From assembly GCA_948144175.1 (NCBI GenBank), contig CANXME010000095.1, forward strand, positions 124,001-188,000: a DNA stretch of 64,000 bases. Reading direction: 5' to 3'. This stretch comes from Closterium sp. NIES-65 (lineage: Eukaryota > Streptophyta > Zygnematophyceae > Desmidiales > Closteriaceae). The position numbers and the translations under genes are program-made. This document shows, piece by piece, positions 20,699 through 31,753 of this stretch; the first letter of the stretch is position 1; every line of letters begins with the position of its first letter. Under the pieces are notes generated by a model. It did no database searches and was not told the DNA's origin. It was given only the letters and a program-made list of their open reading frames with translations.

Positions 20699-20840
20699 TG
20701 TCAGTAGATCTGCACTGTGGATGCCCGATTGATCCTACGGGGGGTTACAGGCGCGTTTGCCTAGGGGGTTATGGGCGCACTCTGACCTGCTACTTAACAA
20801 GCCCTTTTATCCCAATGGTCTAGTGGTTGGGATTCTGACA
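20699..20840 (+). repeat. 3' LTR of TRIM-1
   Basis: 142 bp, starts TGTCAGTAGATC and ends ATTCTGACA, followed by the target duplication GCTGG. It also carries the A-box-like TGGTCTAGTGGT (20816-20827). Confidence 0.9.
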
Positions 20841-20845
20841 GCTGG

Positions 20846-21865
20846 TTGTCGCCACGAATTCAGGCGACGCGTTTCGCAGGGCGTCCGAGGCTGATTCACT
20901 GCTTCTTCCGAGGGCGTGGGAGGCCGTTGATGTCGCCGTGAGCGCGAGGAGCAAGATTAGTGCCACATTTCCCAAGGAGGGAGACAGACCCATCTTTGGA
21001 CCGTCGATTATGATGAAAACGGCCCGTCGATCGAGGCAGTGAAATCACACGAGCCGGCGGTGAGACTTGTGAGTGGCGGAGATAAGATGGGAGCTAAAAA
21101 AACTTAATGCGACGACGAAGTGCGTGAGGCGACGAAGTGCGACAATGATATCGTATGCTTATGTAGTAAGTAAGGCGAGGGACGGATCGAGCTGGTCGTT
21201 GATGGTAAACGTCGAGACACCGTTATTGCTTTATATTCAATACGTAGCCCTCGACTCAGTGGTAAGCTCCAATGACAAGAAGAGCTCGAATGGCCGCCTC
21301 TCTCGTCCCGGATCGGGATGAAACAGACACGCGAGGCGCCCGTGCTTCACACGCGACGCTAGCATGGCTGCTAATAACTGGCGCCTTCTACGCTTTCGGG
21401 ATTCTGACCCGCGGGTCCGGCACGACTAACAAAACGCTAGTCACGATTACTGGCAATAGCTCAATGACTGGTCGTCACGACTACTGGCGTTTACTGATGG
21501 TGTAACAGTGTGGCAGCCGAATGCTGCCAAGTACAGTGCAGGTGGGCGGAAGTCAAGCGCCACCTCACCAACTGTTCGTATTGGTCAAACGCCTCAATCT
21601 ACAGCTGGGCAACCAGGTCCTGATGCGCAGCCCAACACAAACCCTCGCGCGAAAATTACGAAACGCAGAACACCGAAGTTCCGACCGCTCGCCGACTTCG
21701 CCAACAACACCGACAAAATTACAGCCCCGTAACCAAGCTCGCCGCCCAATCCCGTACCGCAATAATTCTCTAAATTTCACGGCAGGTTCATTTCAAAGGG
21801 GTTGGGTTACCATTGAGAAATTCAGAGAGAGTCGCGACTTGGGAGTGCGACTCGACATTTGAATG
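20846..21865. other. no confirmed gene; possible host exon remnant
   Basis: Removing TRIM-1 joins a plus-strand frame across the insertion (ALLVVATNSGDAFRRAS...) that stays open to about 21040, but matches no family known to me. The remainder has only short frames. The stretch from about 21500 may contain the 5' LTR of gypsy element H, whose edges I could not fix. Confidence 0.3.
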
Positions 21866-22045
21866 TGCTCTATAAAATTGTACTGTGAAATTTGTGAAGT
21901 CATAGTGCAATTTCCAGAGAACTCCAGAGAGCAACATATCCTCGTTTTCCTAGCCTACTAAGGCTGCTACTTCCCTGCCAGCAACGTTTCACTTGTAATC
22001 AGAGCCTGGTTAGTTATTTTGCACGCTCCCGCCATGTTCTAAACC

Positions 22046-22978
22046 CTATGGCCGGACCGTCTGATACCGCCGGAACTCTGGAACGAATTTGTGGCGAATA
22101 TGCGCCGAGAAATTGAATGCGAGGTGCGTGACCGGATCCTTGGCGAACTCCAGGAACGTGGACTCCTGGGCACACAGGTGCCGACGCCAACACCTGCTGT
22201 GGTTTCTGCACGACCCAAAGCACCCGAACCTTAGCCGTTCATCCCTGGAAAACGTCACTTACCGGTGCGACGGTGGCTTTTCCAAGTAGAGGAATACCTC
22301 TCCCTTAGTCATGTCAACCGGGCGGAGTGGGCTCGGCACGCCGGCATGATGCTGAGGTGTGCAGCTGCTACTTGGTGGCAGAGTTGCCATGCTACGATTT
22401 CAACTTGGGAAGAGTTTTTTGCATTGCTATTAATGAACTTCGAGCCGGTCAACTCCATCGAGCGCGCACGTGACAACCTCGCCGAATTACGCCAACATCG
22501 CTCGGTCGCTGAGTACATCAACCGCTTCCGTGAGCTCGTGCTTGAGATCCCTGACATCCCTGCTGCTGAACAGGTGGACAAATTCAAGCGTGGGCTGAAG
22601 CCAAAAATCCGCACTGAGGTCGAACTCCGCGGCGCTACGACGTTGGATGAGATGATTCGTGTCGCCGAGCGTTTTGACACCATCAACTTTGCAGCATACC
22701 AGCGATTCCAAGGACGAACCGGGCAGCACACCACTGCTGGACCTACCTACCGCACCAACGGTCCTTCTCCCATGGAGCTCGGTGTGGTGGAACAACGTGC
22801 ACGCAACCAGTCCACGCTTACGTGCTACTCGTGCGGGAAAGTCAGCCACATCAAGCGACATTGCCCGAACCGCCGCAACTTCGAAAGGTCTCTGGGAAAC
22901 GGACAGCGCAGTGGGGCAGACCTCTGGCGCATCGCATGCCCCGCTTCTCCCGACTCCATTATTCATCGGCACCTCTGA
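22046..22978 (+). pseudogene. Gag of gypsy element H
   Basis: Structural protein of the particle. The region encodes FVANMRREIECEVRDRIL, then after an in-frame stop near 22232 the retrotransposon-gag domain (ATWWQSCHATISTWEEFF, FRELVLEIPDIPAAEQ, KFKRGLKPKIRTEVEL) and a CX2CX4HX4C zinc knuckle, CYSCGKVSHIKRHC. The start is uncertain because the first ATG (22051) is in another frame from the conserved part. The stop at 22976-22978 ends gag; the protease follows in a different frame. Confidence 0.8.
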
Positions 22979-23640
22979 ACTCTACACCACATCCAACGCT
23001 CCATTCCCCACCATCATTCTATACGCAAAAATAAAGAATCACTACGTTGACTTTTTGCTCGATACCGGCGCTTCAGCAAATTTCCTCTCTCCCTCAATTG
23101 CTGCTGAACTCTCCTCCCTATGCATTGCATGTTTGGAAGCTTGGAGGCGTCGGTCACGTTCGAGCAACTGCACCTCGGCGGGTACAAAGGCATTATCGGT
23201 CGACCATGGTTGCACCAGTTTGGACCGCGGATTTATTGGCGCAACGGAACTGTCACCGTCGGCAACTACGACCTCCCATCCCACTCCTTTCGCCGACCAT
23301 GGTCATCCCCAACCAGTTCCGCTTCATCAACCCATCCACCCCAACCTGCCCCATCTCCATCTTCCCATATCCCCCCTCTCCCTCCTCCTCGCATAGCTCC
23401 CGTGCAGCAGCCAACACCACCCGGCTCCCCCGAAGTGATCAACACACCTCCTCCTTCTCCACCCCACCCAACCCAGCAGCCACGACGTCCCATCATCCAC
23501 CCCGCCTCTGAAGTTATCAATCCATCAGCCCCCACCCCTCCATCACCACCTCCTCCTCATCATCTCCTAGTTATCTTCACCGCTCCCGAATCTGAACCAT
23601 CACCCAACTCTCTCCCATCACCTATACAGAAGTTACTCCA
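22979..23640 (+). pseudogene. protease region of gypsy element H
   Basis: An aspartic protease processes gag-pol. The catalytic motif is intact as FLLDTGASANFLSPS near 23055. Downstream [18 protein letters not shown] is the second half of the protease fold, in another frame from the active site because of a frameshift near 23110-23120. A Pro/Ser-rich spacer (23280-23600) then leads to RT. Confidence 0.75.
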
Positions 23641-24960
23641 AGGCTACAACGACGTCTTCCCCGAAGATCTTCCCGCCGAACTTCCACCCGAGCGTGCTAT
23701 TGACCATAGCATCCGCCTCATTCCAGGTTCTACACCGCCCGTGCGCCCAACCTATCGCATGAGCACCGCTGAACTTTTGGAGCTTCAACGTCAACTCGAT
23801 GACCTTCTCGAGAAGGGTCTCATCCGCCCAAGCACCTCACCATACGCTGCCCCTATGCTTTTCACCCGCAAGAAGGAAGGTGACCTGCGCCTTTGCATCG
23901 ACTACCGCGCCCTCAACGCCATCACAATCAAGAATAAGTACCCGCTGCCCCGTGTCGAGGAGTTGTTCGACATGCTTGGGGAAGCAACAGTTTTCAGCAA
24001 GCTCGACCTATGCTCCGGTTACCACCAGATCCGGCTCGCCGAAGACGACATCAACAAGACGGCTTTTCGAACCCGCTACGGCCACTTCGAGTTCCGCGTA
24101 CTTCCTGAACGACATTTTTTGGCCCTTCCTCGACCGCTTTGTCATCGTGTTCCTCGATGACATCCTCATTTTCAGCAAGTCACTCGAGGAACACGCTCAG
24201 CACCTACGCATCGTCCTCCACACGCTTCGCCAACACCGCCTCTACGCCAAGATCTCCAAGTGCACCTTCACCCGTTCAAGCATCGGCTTTCTCGGCCATG
24301 TCATCAGCTCCAAAGGCATTTCTATGGACCCCGCAAAGGTCCAGTGCCTTGCTGATTGGCCAGCCCCACGCACGGTAGCAGAGCTGCAAAGTTTCATCGG
24401 CCTCGCCAAGTATTACCGGAAATTCATTTTCAACTTCTCTCACATCTGCGCCCCTTTGACCGATCTCTTCCGTCAAGGAGCTGCCTTTCAATGGGGACTA
24501 CCGCAGCAGACCGCTTTCAACTCAATCAAATCAGCACTCACCTCTACACCGGTCCTCACCGTCGCCGACCCTTCACGCCCATACTTCATATGGACCGATG
24601 CTTCCGATGTCGCTGTCGGTGCCATTCTTTGCCAAGACCACGGCCATGGGATGCAGCCACTCGCTTTCGAGTCACGCAAGCTTCAACCGGCAGAGCGCAA
24701 CTACGCAACACACGATCGGGAGTTCCTTGCCATTGTCCACGCAATCAAGACATGGCGCTGTTACGTGGAGCTGCAGCCCGTCACCGTCTACACCGACCAC
24801 CGCCCTCTTCAACACTTGAAAACACAGCCCGTGCTCAGCTGCCGCCAAGCCCGATGGGCTGAGTTTTTGGAGCAGTTCGTACCCTCACTTGAGATTATCA
24901 ACCGCCCCGGAAAACTCAACCCAGCCGACATCTTGTCCCGACCACCACCACCAGCCCCAC
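23625..24960 (+). pseudogene. reverse transcriptase and RNase H of gypsy element H
   Basis: The RT begins with [20 protein letters not shown] and includes [34 protein letters not shown] and [15 protein letters not shown]. Around 24105 the sequence jumps from FRVLP to NDIFWPFLD; the usual FGLTNAPATFQ segment is missing, a short deletion that also shifts the frame. The catalytic box FLDDIL is present at about 24150. RNase H has WTDASDVAVGAILCQ, ERNYATHDREFLAIVHAI, YTDHRPLQHL and the C-terminal NPADILSR. Frame two covers most of 24107-25463 without a stop. Confidence 0.85.
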
Positions 24961-25463
24961 CACCCACCGACCAGCCCAAACCAACCACCAACCAGCCCCA
25001 CCACTCCCCAACCAGCCCCACCTCATCACCTCCACCTCACACTCCGAGCCCACCCTTGCAACTCCATGGAATCAGCAGCATCACTTGGGATGATACCTTC
25101 ATCACGAAATTTCAGCGCGCCTACAAACATGACCTGTTTTTTGTCAAGCAAGCACCCGAGGACCCGGCCTACTCATTTGAAGACCCATTTTGGTACAACA
25201 CCGTCACCAAGACCATTTGTGTCCCTGCAGATCGCTCCTTACGACAGCTGCTACTCTCCGAATACCACGACACTGTTACCGGCAGCCACTTTGGTGTTGA
25301 GAAGACCTACGCACGCCTCTCCAACGACTACCATTGGCCACACATGCATGCTGATGTGCGTGACTTCATACGCACCTGCCGCACCTGCCACCAACTCAAA
25401 GCACGCACCACCAACCGCTACGGACTCCTTCAGCCCATCCCTCCACCTACCAAAGTAACATAA
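24961..25463 (+). pseudogene. integrase N-terminal zinc domain of gypsy element H, truncated
   Basis: After a Pro-rich spacer the HHCC zinc domain of integrase is seen (GSHFGVEKTYARL, then CRTCHQLK), with GLLQPIPPP following. The core DDE domain is absent: the frame ends at 25463 at the junction with element B. Truncation coincides with a short direct duplication across the junction. Confidence 0.75.
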
Positions 25464-25489
25464 CGTGTGGCCAAGCTGCTAAGAGGGTA

Positions 25490-26953
25490 TGCAACATAAC
25501 GTGCCAAGCTGCTAAGAGGGTATGCAAGGTCAGGTCGAGTGCGGGTCATCAGGCACATGAGGCAGCCAACAAGCTCTGGGTACGGGCCACTTGGCTCTAC
25601 GGACTCATCCGAAGGCAGAGCTGAGAGCGAGTGGCGAGTAGACAGAGGAGTGGCCTGAGGCGAGGAGTACGTGAAGTCGAAGCGCTAAAGGACCTGCTGC
25701 ACCATGTGTGACTATGTTAGGGTAATGGTGCGCTGTTCTCTGTCCCGGGTGATCTGCAAGACAAGGTAGCTGTGCAGTTCACCCAGGTCTGTGCACGTGT
25801 GTCTCTTCTGCAGCTCGTACTTCACGTGGGCGAGTCCAGCAGTGTGAGCAGTAGCAAAGACCAAGTCATCGACGTACACGAGGATGTAGAACGGTGGCAA
25901 AGAGGTGTTGGTGCGCAGAAACAGCGACGGGTCGGCAGTAGAAGGAGCAAACCCAAGAGCCGCAAGTGTAGTCCTCAGTGTGTCGTGCCACTCACAAGGC
26001 GCCTGGCGGAGACCGTAGACTGGCCGCCGGAGGCTCCACTGGGTACCAGGAGGAAACGACCCAGTGAAGCCAGGTGGGCGGCGCAGCCAGATCTCCTCGT
26101 GCAGGCTGCCCTGCAAGAAAGCCGTGCTGAAGTCAAGAGAGTGAAGCTCGTAGTCGCGCTGAGCGGCGATGTGCAGCAGCACCCGAAGAGTGGTCATCTT
26201 CGGGGTGGGAGAGAAGGTCTGAAAGTAGTCAACTCCCTGCCGCTGATTGAAGCTTTGAGCCACATAACGCGCCTTGAAGACAGGCAGAGAACCCGGCGGC
26301 CGCTTCACCCTGAAAATCCACATGCCACTGACGATGTTCGCCCCAGGTGGGGGAACCTCGTCGACGTAGGTGCCTGTGGACTTCTAGGAAGCCATCTCTG
26401 CATCCATGGCTGACTGCCACTGTGAGGAGTAGGGACCCTCGATCGCCTCAGCGTACGATCGAGGAGTCGGGATGTATGGTGCATCCGGGTCTCCCTCAGG
26501 GGCAATCAGCGTTGACAAGAGATGAGACAAAGCAGCAGCAAAATACTGGAACTCCTGCTGCCTGTCCTCAAGGACGTCCGTGCTAAGAGTACACTCAACC
26601 CCGATGGACGAAGGACAGACAGACTCAGACTCAGCAACCAGACTAGCGGCGTAGTCTAGACGACAGCGCGCAGCAAAGTCGACAAGCTCAGCAACTAAGG
26701 CAGACGCAGAAGTGGGCTCAAAGGAAGGGTCTGTGACAACAGTAGCCAGGAGACGTGTGACAGTAGGACTGGCAGCATGAAGAGAGTCAGGCTCTGGGTC
26801 AACAAGAACACGAAGAGAGGACTCTGGAGGAGACGGCAACGGGACACGCACAGGAGCAGTGGAAGGACGCAGTGCCATCTGGTGAGTGCTTGGGACTGCA
26901 GGAGGATGCGGACGCGGAGCACGACTACTAGTGCGAGCAGCACAAACAGGCAA
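25490..26953 (-). pseudogene. reverse transcriptase of element B, 3'-truncated
   Basis: The RT segment is recognisable from SYAEAIEGPYSSQWQSAMD through IFRVKRPPGSLPVF, FNQRQGVDYFQTFSPTPK, FSTAFLQGSLHEEIWL and ILVYVDDLVFAT to DREQRTITLT. A TAG at 26384-26386 replaces Trp in MASWKS, and a stop at 25712-25714 follows TLT. After YLMTCTRPDLAYP-type sequence the element is cut off at the junction with gypsy H. RNase H is absent. Confidence 0.8.
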
Positions 26954-28174
26954 CGTAGGACGCGACGCAGGCTCACGACGCTCAGCAAGACCTCTAGTAG
27001 GACCAGTGTAGGGAGAAGGAGCAGGCAGGGGGGAGGAGGGCTAAAACTGTGACTGCGACTAGACAGGCGGTGGACACTCTAAGGGAGGAGCAGGACCAGT
27101 AGAAGGCGGAAGACCAAGAACCTGCTCAAGGAGCGTAACGAAGTACGGCCGCGGCCGCGCAGCGCCTCCAGAAACAGCAGGGACAGCACCAATACCCCCA
27201 GCGGCAGCACCAGTGCCAGCAGCACCTCCAGCTCCAGCAGCGCCAACTCCAGCACCCTCAGAAGCACCAGCGCCAACAGCACCTCCAGCGCCAACACCCC
27301 CAGTAGCTCCAGCTCCAGCAGCTCCAGTAGCACCTACCCCAGCAGGACCGCCAGTTCTAGCACCGCCAGTAGCTCCACCACCAAGAGCACCACCAGGCCC
27401 AGCAGCTCCAGTCCCCGCAGCAGTACCAGCAGCTCCAGTACCTCCAGCATCAACAACTCCAGCAGCCCCAGCAGCACCTCCAGTCCGAGCAGCTCCAGTA
27501 CCGCCAGTACGAGCACATCCAGGACCAGTGGCTCCAGTACCTCCAGCGCCGACCCCAGGGCCAGCAGCAACAGTAGCACCTCCAGCTCCAGCAGCACGGC
27601 TCAAGCGCCGGGAAAACCACTCGCGCAGCTCCTGTGGAGAGGGTAGCTCCCGCCGAGACGAAGCACCTGAAGGGCCCCCAGACCCAGCCCCTCCAGAGGC
27701 CACACGAGCAGACCCAGCACCCCCAGGCTCCGCACCCCCAAGCTCAGCACCCCTAGCCTCCGCACCTCCAGGCTCTGCACCCCTAGGCTCAGCACCCCGA
27801 GCCTCAGCACCCCCAGGCTTAGCACCCCCAGACTTAGCACCCCCAGGCTCAGCACCCCTAGCAGCACCAGAGTCAACAGCTACCTCGACAGGCTCGACTG
27901 CGTCTACCTGGGACACACCTGACGGGGCAGGACCCTGAGGGGGGAGAGGGTCTACCGGGGGAGGACCTGGCGCAAGGAAGAGCAGTGGCGAAGGGAGGGG
28001 CGCAGTGCAGTAGGGGAAGAGACGGTAGTAAGGAACCGACTTGTCAAAGGTGACGTCCTGGGAGGACAGAACACGGCGCGAGGTGGGGTGGTAAAACTGC
28101 CAACCAGGCGCGTCAGGGGGGAAGCCAAAGAAGACGCAGGGAACAGCTCGAGGGGACAGCTTGTCCGCAGACAA
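26954..28174 (-). pseudogene. integrase C-terminus and repeat linker of element B
   Basis: The open segment begins with ADKLSPRAVPCVFFGFPP and VTFDKSVPYY, the end of integrase. A tract of GAEPGGAK/GAEARGAE repeats (27640-27870) follows, then [13 protein letters not shown], a long Gly/Ala/Thr tract and ARPRPYF. It ends at a TAG at 27059-27061, where relatives have Pro. The composition is like the linkers of A, C, D and G. Function is unknown. Confidence 0.7.
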
Positions 28175-29400
28175 GTCGCGGACGAACGCCCGAGATCCCT
28201 AGACACGAAACGCAGACGCATCGCCAACCTTCCCCGTCCACCGCAAGGTGGGGGAGGTCTCTAGCAAGGAGACCCGGGGCTGAAGGTTGATTTGATCCGC
28301 TGCGTACCGAACCGCAAACGGCCAGAGAAAATGGGGAGCAGCCGCATGGATCATGGACGTACGAGCGACGTCCATGACCGTGCCAATGCGGCGCTCAGCA
28401 ATCCCATTTTGCAGTGGAGAGGCCGGAAGTGTGAATGTCTCGCGGATGCCCTGTGCACGACAGAAGGCTCCCAGAAGGCCAGAGGAAAACTTCCCGCCTC
28501 TATCAGAGTGCAGACGCAGCACAGGAAAGTCCGAGCCGAAACTCTCTCTGAGCTGGAGACGAGCTGCGCGGATCAGTCGATCAACACCTCAGTGACGTCA
28601 CCCTTGCTGCGCAAGGGGAACACCGTGGTGTAACGCGAGTAGTCGTCAACCACCAACAGGAAGTAACGCTCGTGACCTTGGCCACGGACGCGGGCGGGGC
28701 CCCACACGTCCATGTGAAGAGTCTGCAGCGGAGCCTCTGTCAGAGGAAACTCGGAGGAGTGAGGGGAGGCATGCTGCTGCCCCTCGACGCAGGGAACGCA
28801 GGTAGGGGCAGGCCCCGGAGGGAGGGGAGGGAGGGACCAGGGGAGAGGACACGGGAGGCCATGCCTCGAAGACGAGGCAGGGAGGGGTCACCAAGCTGGT
28901 GGTGCAAGAGGAGAGTCCGGTGGGACAGGAGACGACACGAGCTGGGAGCAGACTTAAGACCAGACCTGGACGCTGCAGCAAACACCTGACCCGACGCAGC
29001 TACCTGACCAGACTCAGCAACCGGAGGAGACTCAGTAGTCAGTGTGTACAGGCTCGACCCCGGCTGACAAGTAAACGTGGCCAAGTGTCGGCCCGTCCGA
29101 GCACACGTACAGTGGGTCACCCGTTGACTCGAAGGAGTGAACTGGTCAACCCCCCCATCTTGTAGATCAGCACCACTCACCAAGTTCGTAGAGAACGAGG
29201 GGAGGTAGAGACCTGACAGGGTGCCAGAGGGGGCCGCCGGACACGGTAAGACAATGGAGAAGTGGGCAAGGACAGGACCCCCAGAGGGGTCCGTCAGGGA
29301 GACCGCAACTGGTTGACTAAGCGGCGTAAGCGTGGCGCGGTCTCAAAAGAAGGAGGGGGAAGCACCCGAGTCAAGGGTGAAGGTGTGTAAGGCCTGAGCC
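28175..29400 (-). pseudogene. protease and integrase region of element B
   Basis: The protease motif is TLDSGASPSFF, followed at once by a stop at 29343-29345 where relatives have Arg-Asp. The pre-integrase segment LVSGADLQDGGVDQFTP and a degenerate LLHHQLGDPSLPRL follow. The integrase core has LRLHSDRGGKF (Glu to Lys next to the second catalytic Asp) and LQNGIAERRIG. Frameshifts occur near 28650 and 28560 and a stop at 28199-28201. Confidence 0.75.
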
Positions 29401-30300
29401 GACGTGGTACCTGAGAGAGCAGAAGCACCAGTACCTAGGGCAGCAGACTCACCAGCACCTAGAGCAGCAGACGCACTAGCACTTAGAGCAGCAGCCTCAC
29501 CAGCACCTAGAGCAGCAGTCTCAATGCCCGGGTGAGGCGGAACACACAGGTAACAGTCACCCGCATCACTAGTAGGCAATGCATACATGGCAGTGAGGAT
29601 AGCATCATAGTCAAGAGTATAGATATCTACCCTCAGCCTAAGCAGCTCCACCCAGTCAGGGAGCTCAGCCGCGTCACCAAACTCCGTATGCCAGGCGTCA
29701 CTCAGACGGGCGAAGCAGCGGGACTCTGCGTGACCAAACGTCCCGCAAGGCTGACCAGTCTGACACCAGTGCAAATGATGTACGGACAGCAAGCAGTATC
29801 CCGTGACCCGTCACGCTGAGCGTACCACTCACGAAGCTGCTGGGGCGAAAGGACCGCGCACGGACGACGCTGCAGCTGCACCTGGCCACGACAAGCAGCT
29901 GCCGAACTACTCACTCCAGGACGACTCCCACTATGGCCACCCCGACAAACCCAAGTAGCGTACCACTCACGAAGCTACTGGGGCGTGAGGGACTCACGCG
30001 GACGTTGCTGGAGCTGCATCTGGCCACCGCCAGGAGCAGCAGGAGCAGTGGTAGCCGCACTAGCAGCAGTAGTAGCAATAGCAGTAGTCGCAGCGCGGCC
30101 ACCCCTACAACCCCAACTAGCGTACTACTCACGAAGCTGTTGGGGGGCGAGGGACTCACGCGGACGGCACTGGAGCTGTATCTGGCCACGCTAGGAGCAG
30201 CAGTAGTAGTAGAAAGAGCAGTAGCAGCAAGAGCAGTAGTAACAGCAGTACGGGCAGGGTAGTGCTCACCTGTGGCGAGAAGGGCAGGCGTACGACGACG
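29343..30300 (-). pseudogene. Gag remnant of element B, N-terminus missing
   Basis: Only the C-terminal half of Gag remains. A segment encoding a QLREWY-type motif (SFVSGTL in the shifted frame) occurs three times between about 29800 and 30200, apparently by local duplication. The Cys/His region follows (CQTGQPCGTFGHAESRC), then FARLSDAWHTEF, DYDAILTAMY and the Ala/Gly-rich segment up to the protease. The N-terminal motif present in A, C, D and E, and the poly-C tract, are not found. The frame from 29792 is open to 29343. Confidence 0.7.
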
Positions 30301-30329
30301 GCAATGGTGAGGCCGCTACCACTGTAGGG

Positions 30330-31500
30330 CGAGGGCTCCGCGGCAGCTCCAGGGGTGGCTGCTCCAGGGGCGGCTGCTACAGGGGCGGCTGCTGCTGGGG
30401 CTGCTGCTCCAGGGGCGGCTGCTGCAGTGGCGGCTGCTCCAGGGGCGGCTGCTGCATGGGCGGCTACTCCAGGGGCGGCTGTTGCAGGGGCTGCTGCTCC
30501 AAGGGCGGCTGCTGCAGGGGCGGCTGCTCCAGGGACGGCTGCTGTAGTGGCGGCTGCTCCAGGGGCGGCTGCTGCAGGGGCGGCTGCTCCAGGGGCGGCT
30601 GCTTCAGGGGCGGCTGCTCCAGGGGCGGCTGCTTCAGGGGCGGCTGCTGCAGGGGCGGCTGCTGCAAGGGCGGCTGCTGCAAGGGCGGCTGCTGCAGGGG
30701 TGGCTACTCCAAGGGCTGCTGCTGCAGTGGCGGCTGCTCCAAGGGCGGCTGCTGCAGGGGTGGCTGCTCCAGGGGCGGCTGCTGCAGTGGCGGCTGCTCC
30801 AGGGGCGGCTACTGCAGTGGCGGCTGCTCTAGGGCGCGGGTTAGGGCAGGGCGCCACGGCGGGCAGGGGTGACGCCACGCGGGTCCCGCAGGCGCGTCGC
30901 GACGGGCAGGAGCCGCGCCTCGCGGGTCCCGCAGGGGCGACGCGACGAGGCGGGGGCGACGCGCGGGTCCCGTTGAGGCGTCGCGACGAGGCAGGGGCAA
31001 CGGGGCGGGGCCGCGACTGGCAACGAGGCGGGGCCGCGACTTGCGACGGGGCGAGGCCGCGACTGGCGACAAGGCGGGGCCGCTACGGGCAGCGGGGCGG
31101 GGCCGCGAAGGGGCCGCGAAGGGAGCCGCGAGGGGGCCGCGAAGAGGCCGTGAAGGGGCTGCGAAGGGGCCGTGAAGGGGCCGTGAAGGGGTCGCGAAGG
31201 GGCCGCGAAGGGGCCGCGAAGGGGCCGCGAAGGGGCCGCAAAGGGGCTGCGAAGGTGCCGCGAAGGGGCCGTGAAGGGGCCGCGAAGGGGCCGTGAAGGG
31301 GCCGCGAAGGGGCCGCGAAGGTGCCGCGAAGGGGCCGTGAAGGGGCCGCGAAGGGGCCGCGAAGGGAGGCCGCTAAGGGGCCACGAAGGGGCCGCGAGGG
31401 GCCTGAAGGGGCCGCGAAGGGCCGTGAGAGGAGCCGTGAGAGGCCGTGAGAGGGGCCGCTACGGGGTCGTAAGGGAGCGCGACGGGCCACTAAGGGCAGG
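30330..31500 (-). repeat. GC-rich tandem repeats in the leader of element B
   Basis: Two zones are seen. From 30340 to 30835 short units of the type GGCGGCTGCTGCAGG repeat; from 31080 to 31480 the unit is GGGGCCGCGAA. Both lie between PBS and gag. Reading frames of over 200 codons on either strand are repeat artefacts. Confidence 0.85.
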
Positions 31501-31610
31501 GGACGCGACGGGAGGGTAGGCACACGGGACGCGATGCGGGCAGGGGTGAAGCGCGCTCTGGGCAGGAAAAAATCGATATTTGGTGGGCCCTAGGAAACGT
31601 TCCCACTAGG

Positions 31611-31627
31611 GAACCTGCTCTATACCA
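31611..31627 (-). other. primer-binding site of element B
   Basis: Reverse complement TGGTATAGAGCAGGTTC lies directly after the LTR and matches the PBS of element A. Confidence 0.8.
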
Positions 31628-31753
31628 TGTGAAAGAACGAGGAATCTGTGCACTAGGAAACAGGTGGGTACAAGTTGGAAAATTTGAAAGTGTTGTACCC
31701 CATATTGTCTACCCCACTACATCCTACAGAGACTAAAGCATATAAGTTTGACT
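31628..31753 (-). repeat. 5' LTR of element B
   Basis: On the minus strand it ends CGTTCTTTCACA at the PBS. The core TGTAGTGGGGTAGACAATAT resembles the 3' LTR of C. The outer end AGTCAAACTT is a degenerate TGTCAAA. Confidence 0.65.

Larger units (their letters stand above)
20464..20840 (+). mobile_element. TRIM-1: miniature LTR element with tRNA-like core
   Basis: The 377-bp element has two 142-bp direct repeats (20464-20605, 20699-20840) starting TGTCAG and ending TAACA or TGACA. It is flanked by the 5-bp duplication GCTGG (20459-20463 and 20841-20845). The LTR copies differ at 6 of 142 positions. The 93-bp centre starts with TGGTGTCAGAGTGG, like an initiator-Met primer site, and ends with a G-rich polypurine tract. 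It encodes nothing, so it must use proteins of a larger element. TGGTCTAGTGAC (20581) resembles a Pol III A box and GGTTCGAATCC (20625-20635) is an exact B box. Confidence 0.9.
21866..25463 (+). mobile_element. decayed, 3'-truncated Ty3/gypsy element H
   Basis: The order gag with zinc knuckle, protease, RT, RNase H, integrase N-terminus is that of Ty3/gypsy. TATAAAA at 21871-21877 suggests an LTR promoter, and TGTAATCAGAGCCTGG near 21994 resembles a primer-binding site, so the 5' LTR probably ends just before it. The integrase stops abruptly at 25463, where copia B begins, so the 3' half of integrase and the 3' LTR are lost. Confidence 0.8.
25464..31753 (-). mobile_element. 3'-truncated Ty1/copia element B
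   Basis: The minus-strand element has its 5' LTR at 31628-31753, then PBS, a long repeat leader, a shortened gag, protease, integrase, linker and RT. It ends inside the RT/RNase H boundary at about 25490; RNase H and the 3' LTR are missing. Many stops and frameshifts are present. Its LTR resembles the 3' LTR of element C more than the LTRs of A and G. Confidence 0.85.

Noticed and set aside
30355-31296. A 313-codon plus-strand frame of Ala/Gly repeats, and similar long frames at 145-771 and 30156-30878
   Set aside because: They lie in the tandem-repeat leaders of copia elements and are open because the repeats contain no stop triplets. They have no domain and differ between sister elements.
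31040-31500. rRNA or CpG-island-like host promoter in the GC-rich block
   Set aside because: The block is bounded by the PBS and LTR of element B and consists of an 11-12 bp tandem unit; no rRNA sequence is recognisable.
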